A stretch of 64,000 bases of DNA from Actinokineospora pegani (GTDB taxonomy: Bacteria > Actinomycetota > Actinomycetes > Mycobacteriales > Pseudonocardiaceae). Position numbers and translations under genes: made by a program. The notes under the pieces were generated by a model. That model worked only from the letters and a program-made list of their open reading frames with translations. It was not told the origin of the DNA and made no database searches. The stretch lies in contig NZ_WHOL01000107.1 in assembly GCF_009745975.1 (NCBI RefSeq), positions 186,001 through 250,000 on the forward strand, read 5' to 3'. Numbering within the stretch: position 1 is the first letter of the stretch; every line of letters starts with the position of its first letter. This document shows positions 62,021 through 64,000 of the stretch, piece after piece.

Positions 62021-63199
62021 ATGAGCGCGTCTGAGAACAGGGTCACCACGGCGGTCACCGAGGAGTTCTTCCTCGGGGCCGTGGAGCTGGAGGCGACCGA
62101 GCACGGTCTGCTACCGCACCGCCTGCCCCGGTGGGCGGTGGAGCAGTCCGGCGACGAACGGCTGGCCATGGCGCAGTCGCAGCCCTCGGGGGTGCGGCTG
62201 GCGCTGCGCACGGCGGCGACGGTGGTCGAAGCGGTCGTGCACCCGACGCGGACGGTGTACGCGGGGGCGCCGCCACGCCCGGCCGGGGTGTACGTGCTCG
62301 TCGTCGACGGCGAGGTGGCGGGGTCGGCGTCGGTGGACGCAGGCGATGTCGTGACCGTCGACATGGGCACCGGGGCGGCCCAGCGGCGGGCGGGCGAGTC
62401 CGGGGTGCTGCGCTTCGCCGGCCTGCCCGCGGCGGACAAGGAGGTGGAGATCTGGCTGCCGCACAACGAGACCACCCGCGTCTCGGAACTGCGCACGGAC
62501 GCCCCGGTGGCCGCCGTGGGCGACCGCGGGCGCCGCAGGTGGGTGCACTACGGCAGCTCCATCAGCCAGGGGTCCAACGCCGCGTGGCCGACCGGGACGT
62601 GGGTCTCGACCGCGGCGCGCGCCGCCGGGGTGGACCTGCTCAACCTCGGGTTCAGCGGCAACGCCCTGCTGGACCCGTTCGTGGCCCGCACGATCCGCGA
62701 CACCCACGCCGACCTGATCAGCGTCAAGATCGGCATCAACCTGGTCAACGCCGACCTGATGCGCCTGCGCGCCCTCGGCCCCGCCGTGCACGGCTTCCTG
62801 GACACCATCCGCGACGGCCACCCGCACACCCCGCTGCTGGTGGTGACCCCGCTGCTGTGCCCCATCCACGAGGACACCCCCGGCCCGGGCGCGATCGACC
62901 TCGAGGCCCTGCGCGCGGGAACACTCCGCTTCCGCGCGACCGGCGACCCCGCCGACCGCGCCGCGGGCAAACTCACCCTGACCGTCGTCCGCCAGACCCT
63001 CACCGACCTCGTCACCGCCCGCCAACGCACCGACCCCGCCCTCCACCTCCTCGACGGCCTCCACCTCTACGGCCCCGCCGACACCGCCGAACTCCCCCTC
63101 CCCGACGACCTGCACCCCGACGCGCCCACCCACACCCGCATCGGCCAGCGCTTCACCGACCTGGCCTTCGGCGACGGCGGCCCGTTCGCCTCGCGCTAG
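62021..63199 (+). CDS. SGNH/GDSL-family hydrolase
   Basis: The 392-residue protein has an N-terminal beta-sandwich-like region (about 1-165) and a C-terminal SGNH domain: block I YGSSISQGS (nucleophile Ser near 173), block II GFSGNA, block III GINLVN and block V DDLHPDAPTHTRIG with the catalytic Asp and His. It probably removes acetyl or similar esters from carbohydrates. There is no signal peptide. The ATG at 62021 has AGGAGGTGGGGC upstream. Confidence 0.9.
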   Translation: MSASENRVTTAVTEEFFLGAVELEATEHGLLPHRLPRWAVEQSGDERLAMAQSQPSGVRLALRTAATVVEAVVHPTRTVYAGAPPRPAGVYVLVVDGEVAGSASVDAGDVVTVDMGTGAAQRRAGESGVLRFAGLPAADKEVEIWLPHNETTRVSELRTDAPVAAVGDRGRRRWVHYGSSISQGSNAAWPTGTWVSTAARAAGVDLLNLGFSGNALLDPFVARTIRDTHADLISVKIGINLVNADLMRLRALGPAVHGFLDTIRDGHPHTPLLVVTPLLCPIHEDTPGPGAIDLEALRAGTLRFRATGDPADRAAGKLTLTVVRQTLTDLVTARQRTDPALHLLDGLHLYGPADTAELPLPDDLHPDAPTHTRIGQRFTDLAFGDGGPFASR

Positions 63200-63291
63200 G
63201 CCGGGCGCCGACGACGACCGGTCAGGACCCGGTCCGCCGGACTAAACCGCCGAAAGGTGTGAACCGGGCGCTGACGGGTACTTAACCCGAC

Positions 63292-64000
63292 ATGACCAAG
63301 CAGGTATGCGTGTTCGCGCCGTCGCCCACGCTCACGATCACCGTCGAGGACCTCGACGGCAGCCCCGACACCCACCTGCACGCGGGCGGACAGGGCATCT
63401 GGCAGGCCAGGATGATCACCGCCCTGGGCTCCCCGGTCGTGCTGTGCTGCGCCCTCGGCGGCGAGACCGGGCACGTGCTGCGCCACCTCATGGCAGGCCC
63501 CGACCTCACCGTCGAGGCCAGGGACGTCACCGCACGCAACGGCGCCTACATCCACGACCGCCGCGACGGCGACCGCAGCGTCCTGCTCGAACAACTCCCC
63601 GACCGCCTGACCCGGCACGAGGTCGACGACCTCTACGAGCGCGCCGTCGTCGCGGGCCTGGCCTCCGGGGTGACGGTGCTCAGCGGCTCGGTCGGCGACG
63701 CCGACTCCGAGGTCGTGCCCGTCTCGGTCTACCAACGCCTCACCGCCGACCTGGGCGCCAACGGCTGCCAGGTGATCGTCGACCTGGCGGGGGAGCGGCT
63801 CAACGCCGCACTGGAGGGCAAACCCGCCGTGGTCAAGATCAGCCACGAGGAACTCGTCGAGGACGGCCGCGCCGCCTCCGACTCCGTGCCCGACCTGACC
63901 AAGGCCGCCCGCGAACTCCTCGACCTCGGCGTCGGCCTCGTCGTGGTCTCCCGCGCCGCCGACCCCACCCTCGCCGTCAGCGACGACGCCGAACTGCTCG
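63292..64000 (+). CDS. PfkB-family carbohydrate kinase, N-terminal part (partial)
   Basis: The gene runs off the right edge after 236 codons. It starts TKQVCVFAPSPTLTITVEDLDG and has HAGGQGIWQARMITALGSPVVLCCALGGETG, DRSVLLEQLPDRLTRHEVDDLYERA and VSGSVGDADSEVVP-like segments, the pattern of 1-phosphofructokinase/tagatose-6-phosphate kinase members of the PfkB family. The catalytic GAGD loop lies beyond the window. No phosphotransferase genes are seen nearby. Confidence 0.8.
   Translation, partial: MTKQVCVFAPSPTLTITVEDLDGSPDTHLHAGGQGIWQARMITALGSPVVLCCALGGETGHVLRHLMAGPDLTVEARDVTARNGAYIHDRRDGDRSVLLEQLPDRLTRHEVDDLYERAVVAGLASGVTVLSGSVGDADSEVVPVSVYQRLTADLGANGCQVIVDLAGERLNAALEGKPAVVKISHEELVEDGRAASDSVPDLTKAARELLDLGVGLVVVSRAADPTLAVSDDAELL

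Overview
The window is about 64 kb of very GC-rich, densely packed chromosome with many GTG starts and ATGA/GTGA overlaps. An actinomycete is indicated by RbpA, a polyprenol-phosphomannose synthase beside an Lnt-type acyltransferase, an Rpf-like muralytic protein, a PE-PPE/cutinase-like hydrolase, a DUF3558 lipoprotein, two F420-type luciferase-like oxidoreductases and a PucR-controlled proline operon. The Pseudonocardiales (Actinokineospora/Saccharothrix-like) is my best guess for the family. This is inference, because no rRNA or other phylogenetic marker is present.

Left part (1-16.4 kb): end of an ABC-F ATPase; a fatty-acid desaturase with its ferredoxin reductase; a divergent MMPL exporter/MarR pair sharing an operator; a LysR regulator; small methyltransferase, secreted and SRPBCC genes; an F420-type oxidoreductase; a His-rich metal-binding repeat protein; a TetR/metal-dependent hydrolase/carboxylesterase operon; an MFS exporter; a GNAT acetyltransferase; and a tyrosine phosphatase whose 3' end runs into an AT-rich island.

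Lysine block (16.7-25.9 kb): a TetR/EmrB-like exporter operon is followed by lysine 2,3-aminomutase (kamA) and, divergently, a tightly overlapped operon kdd - amidohydrolase - kamD - kamE - kal. This is most of the aminomutase route of lysine degradation (lysine to beta-lysine to 3,5-diaminohexanoate to 3-keto-5-aminohexanoate, and finally 3-aminobutyryl-CoA to crotonyl-CoA). The cleavage enzyme Kce is not encoded here, and an amidohydrolase sits in the operon instead. KamDE needs adenosylcobalamin; a cobF gene of the aerobic corrin pathway lies at 54 kb. Across this block the + strand is G-rich regardless of gene direction, and the sign reverses near 25-26 kb.

Middle part (26-43 kb): an SRPBCC/acyl-CoA-synthetase fusion, a lipoprotein, a beta-propeller protein, lnt and ppm1, an HxlR regulator and a RidA gene whose stop codons both lie in the ends of a 107-bp MITE-like element, rbpA, thymidine kinase, an UMF1-type transporter, cell-wall hydrolases, a glycerophosphodiesterase, a PAS-GGDEF-EAL protein, a Cys-cluster/pentapeptide-repeat protein and a PrmC-like methyltransferase.

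Accessory patch (43.2-46.6 kb): a tyrosine recombinase and a zinc-cluster/coiled-coil protein are divergent around an AT-rich spacer holding a perfect 20-bp-arm palindrome. Next to them is a small protein with an N-terminal hydrophobic helix and a C-terminal RHIM-like (amyloid-signalling type) pseudopalindromic motif. This is the most unusual part of the window.

Right part (46.6-64 kb): an NRAMP transporter, a methyltransferase, a large M28 peptidase, a second luciferase-like oxidoreductase, a DUF1992 protein, a VKOR-type protein, a scar of two truncated genes, cobF, an epimerase, a SpoIIE phosphatase/STAS pair, the proline catabolic operon with its divergent PucR regulator, an SGNH hydrolase and the start of a PfkB-family kinase. 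I saw no tRNA, rRNA or CRISPR array.
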